The notes under the pieces are model-generated. The model saw nothing but the letters and a program-made list of their open reading frames with translations. It was not told the DNA's origin and did no database searches. A stretch of DNA of 64,000 bases from Rhodamnia argentea (lineage: Eukaryota; Streptophyta; Magnoliopsida; Myrtales; Myrtaceae), in NCBI RefSeq assembly GCF_020921035.1, contig NC_063156.1, forward strand, positions 28,320,283 to 28,384,282, written 5' to 3'. Shown here in pieces: positions 62,571-64,000 of the stretch (position 1 is the first letter of the stretch; every line of letters starts with the position of its first letter). A program made the position numbers and the translations under genes.

Positions 62571-63968
62571 TCAAAGGTCGAACTCTTCATCGCGGAGGGC
62601 CATTTCTGCTTCCTTTTCCTCCTCCTCATCAAGAACAAAGTACTCATTCCTCTCCAGAGGCCTGAACATATAAAACATCACAGTATAGAAAGCCAGGCTG
62701 GCAATCTCTTCGGCTGCATTGCTCACCCACTGATACTTATATGCGGCAATCGTCCTCAAGGCGAACACCACAATTCTCGTAAAATACAAGTATCCAATCA
62801 CCACAACATAAAACTGCCTAAACAACTGTAGCTTCGCCAAGTTCCTAGCAGCCTTGCCATCAGTCTTTGAGGTCTCCCTCAAAGACCTGATAGACCACAC
62901 AATCGGGAAAATAATTGCGCAGCAGCAGATTATATCCACCAGCAAGAACACCTGATTCCAAGTCACCCAATCCTTGATGAAAGGCCCTGTCTCTCCGATG
63001 ACAACCGAAGCCAAATTTGCCAACACCTGAAGGGGAATCACAATCATCAACACCTTCTTCTCCTTCTCTTGCAAGAAGGGCTTCAGAAACGACCAGCCCG
63101 TGCCGATCAACACTATCACGGTAAACAACAACACCACGCGAATGAACTGAAACATGTAGAACAACACGTCCCAACCGTGAGGCGTGCCCGTGACCTTAAC
63201 ATAATGCTTATCCTCGGCAGCACAAATCAGATTCAGCGCCTTCATCAGAAGCAACCCCGCCATCAAGAGATGGATCCGGTGCACCGATCGCTTATTATGG
63301 TAGCAATAATAGATCCAAAAGCCCAGGAAACCGAAATAAGAAAGCGAGAACAGGAAGTAAAGAGAAGGGAGCTGCGTCGAACCGGCGGAGAGGTAATCTT
63401 TGGAGTCATCGCTGTCGAGATTGAAGAGCTCGGTGTGGACGTTCATGGAGACGCTGGTGTCCGGGACGCAATTGGCGAAGTAGAGGGAGTATTCATTGGG
63501 AGAGATGACGGGGTAGGATTGGTTGAAGGAGGCGTGAGGCGGAGGAGAGAGGTCACGGAAGTTGAAGAGAAAGAGGATGTACTGGGAGTCGAGGACGCAG
63601 AAGTTAGGGTTTTCCCGGAACTCGAGGACGATCTGGAGGAGGGACTCCTCGGAGAGGAGGAAGAAGCCGAGGCGGGAGGGGTCAGGGGTGGCGGCGGCGG
63701 CGGCGGAGGAGGAGGAGGCGACGTTGACGGCGGAGACGGAGACAGATGCCTTGCCGCGGTAGGTGAAGCCGAACTTCTCGAAGAGGATCATGGAGCGAGA
63801 GTCGGAGGAGATGGTTAGGGTTTTGATCTCGGCGGTGGAGGGGGAGATGAGGAGGGAGGTGAGGAGGAGGAGGAGGAGGAGGAGGATCATGCCGTGTCGC
63901 TTGGCCTGAGCCATCGGAGAGATCGCAGCGGCGGAGATGGAGCCCTCGGTGGTGGTGGAGCGGCACAA
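62571..63968 (-). CDS. Seven-transmembrane GOST/CAND-type protein (465 aa, intronless)
   Basis: Single-exon gene encoding a signal peptide (residues about 27-46, an eight-Leu run then TSLLISPSTA). A luminal domain of about 155 residues follows, with Cys124 and Cys167 and an NQS sequon at 149-151, then seven hydrophobic helices (about 202-223, 231-252, 266-291, 305-326, 337-360, 384-407, 420-436) and an acidic tail (EEEEKEAEMALRDEEFDL). This matches the GOST family (animal GPR107/GPR108/TMEM87 type, 'lung seven transmembrane receptor'), whose Arabidopsis members include the candidate GPCRs CAND6/CAND7. Members reside in Golgi or endosomes and act in trafficking. The hallmark HGWDVLFYMFQFIRVVLLFT is present. 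The luminal part has a Ser/Ala homopolymer run (residues 85-93). The start may be Met1 (63968) or Met19 in MAQAKRHG. The plus-strand 249-codon frame across it is a codon-composition shadow. Confidence 0.93.
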   Translation of the reverse strand: MCRSTTTEGSISAAAISPMAQAKRHGMILLLLLLLLTSLLISPSTAEIKTLTISSDSRSMILFEKFGFTYRGKASVSVSAVNVASSSSAAAAATPDPSRLGFFLLSEESLLQIVLEFRENPNFCVLDSQYILFLFNFRDLSPPPHASFNQSYPVISPNEYSLYFANCVPDTSVSMNVHTELFNLDSDDSKDYLSAGSTQLPSLYFLFSLSYFGFLGFWIYYCYHNKRSVHRIHLLMAGLLLMKALNLICAAEDKHYVKVTGTPHGWDVLFYMFQFIRVVLLFTVIVLIGTGWSFLKPFLQEKEKKVLMIVIPLQVLANLASVVIGETGPFIKDWVTWNQVFLLVDIICCCAIIFPIVWSIRSLRETSKTDGKAARNLAKLQLFRQFYVVVIGYLYFTRIVVFALRTIAAYKYQWVSNAAEEIASLAFYTVMFYMFRPLERNEYFVLDEEEEKEAEMALRDEEFDL

Positions 63969-64000
63969 AAATGGTCAATTTGGTGTTGGGATGGAATCGA
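63969..64000. other. Leader of the GOST gene, cut by the window end
   Basis: Only 32 bases upstream of the first possible start codon are visible. Confidence 0.5.

Noticed and set aside
63069-63818. 249-codon plus-strand open frame
   Set aside because: Lies antisense to the GOST gene; its Gly/Glu/Val-rich sequence arises from the GC-rich Ala/Leu/Ser codons of the true strand.

Overview
The window is nuclear DNA from a flowering plant. The genes have GT-AG introns, plant-type protein families and AT-rich intergenic DNA packed with small inverted-repeat DNA elements. The proteins suggest a core eudicot. The abundance of foldback repeats with a GC-rich core would fit a woody rosid such as a Myrtaceae species, but that is inference and cannot be proven from this sequence.

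Layout. Bases 1-8000 hold two minus-strand genes: a small coiled-coil protein (590-1926, 4 exons) and a mitochondrial-type protein with two RRM-like folds (3891-7951, 6 exons, 236 aa). Bases 8000-20300 contain no gene I can support. They hold DNA-transposon remnants, short dispersed repeats and a diverged pair of segmental repeats (about 12.66-14.42 kb and 15.39-17.89 kb). Bases 20320-31147 are a direct tandem duplication. Each unit carries one intact copy of ALS3, the membrane subunit of an ABC-type aluminium-tolerance transporter (21647-23190 and 28288-29882). The second unit also holds a 1.36-kb giant palindromic Mutator-like element, with its empty site preserved in the first unit. A PR-1/CAP secreted defence protein (31155-31838, minus) starts right at the duplication edge.

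Bases 34.7-43.3 kb form a gene-dense block: a type I membrane protein (plus), a putative minus-strand gene with one in-frame TAG, and an ER-type Ca2+-ATPase (ECA1/ECA4 class, 8 coding exons, 1061 aa). Bases 43.7-57.4 kb are a gene desert of foldback elements, degenerate tandem repeats and one well-preserved tRNA-derived SINE with 17-bp target-site duplications. A small basic plant-specific protein (57648-58109, plus) and a seven-transmembrane GOST/CAND-type receptor-like protein (62571-63968, minus) close the window.

The genes do not form a pathway. ALS3 (metal/cell-wall transport), ECA (Ca2+/Mn2+ loading of the ER) and the GOST protein (endomembrane trafficking) share an endomembrane or ion theme only loosely. 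The most notable structure is the ALS3 tandem duplication, whose two copies date the palindromic insertion relative to the duplication.
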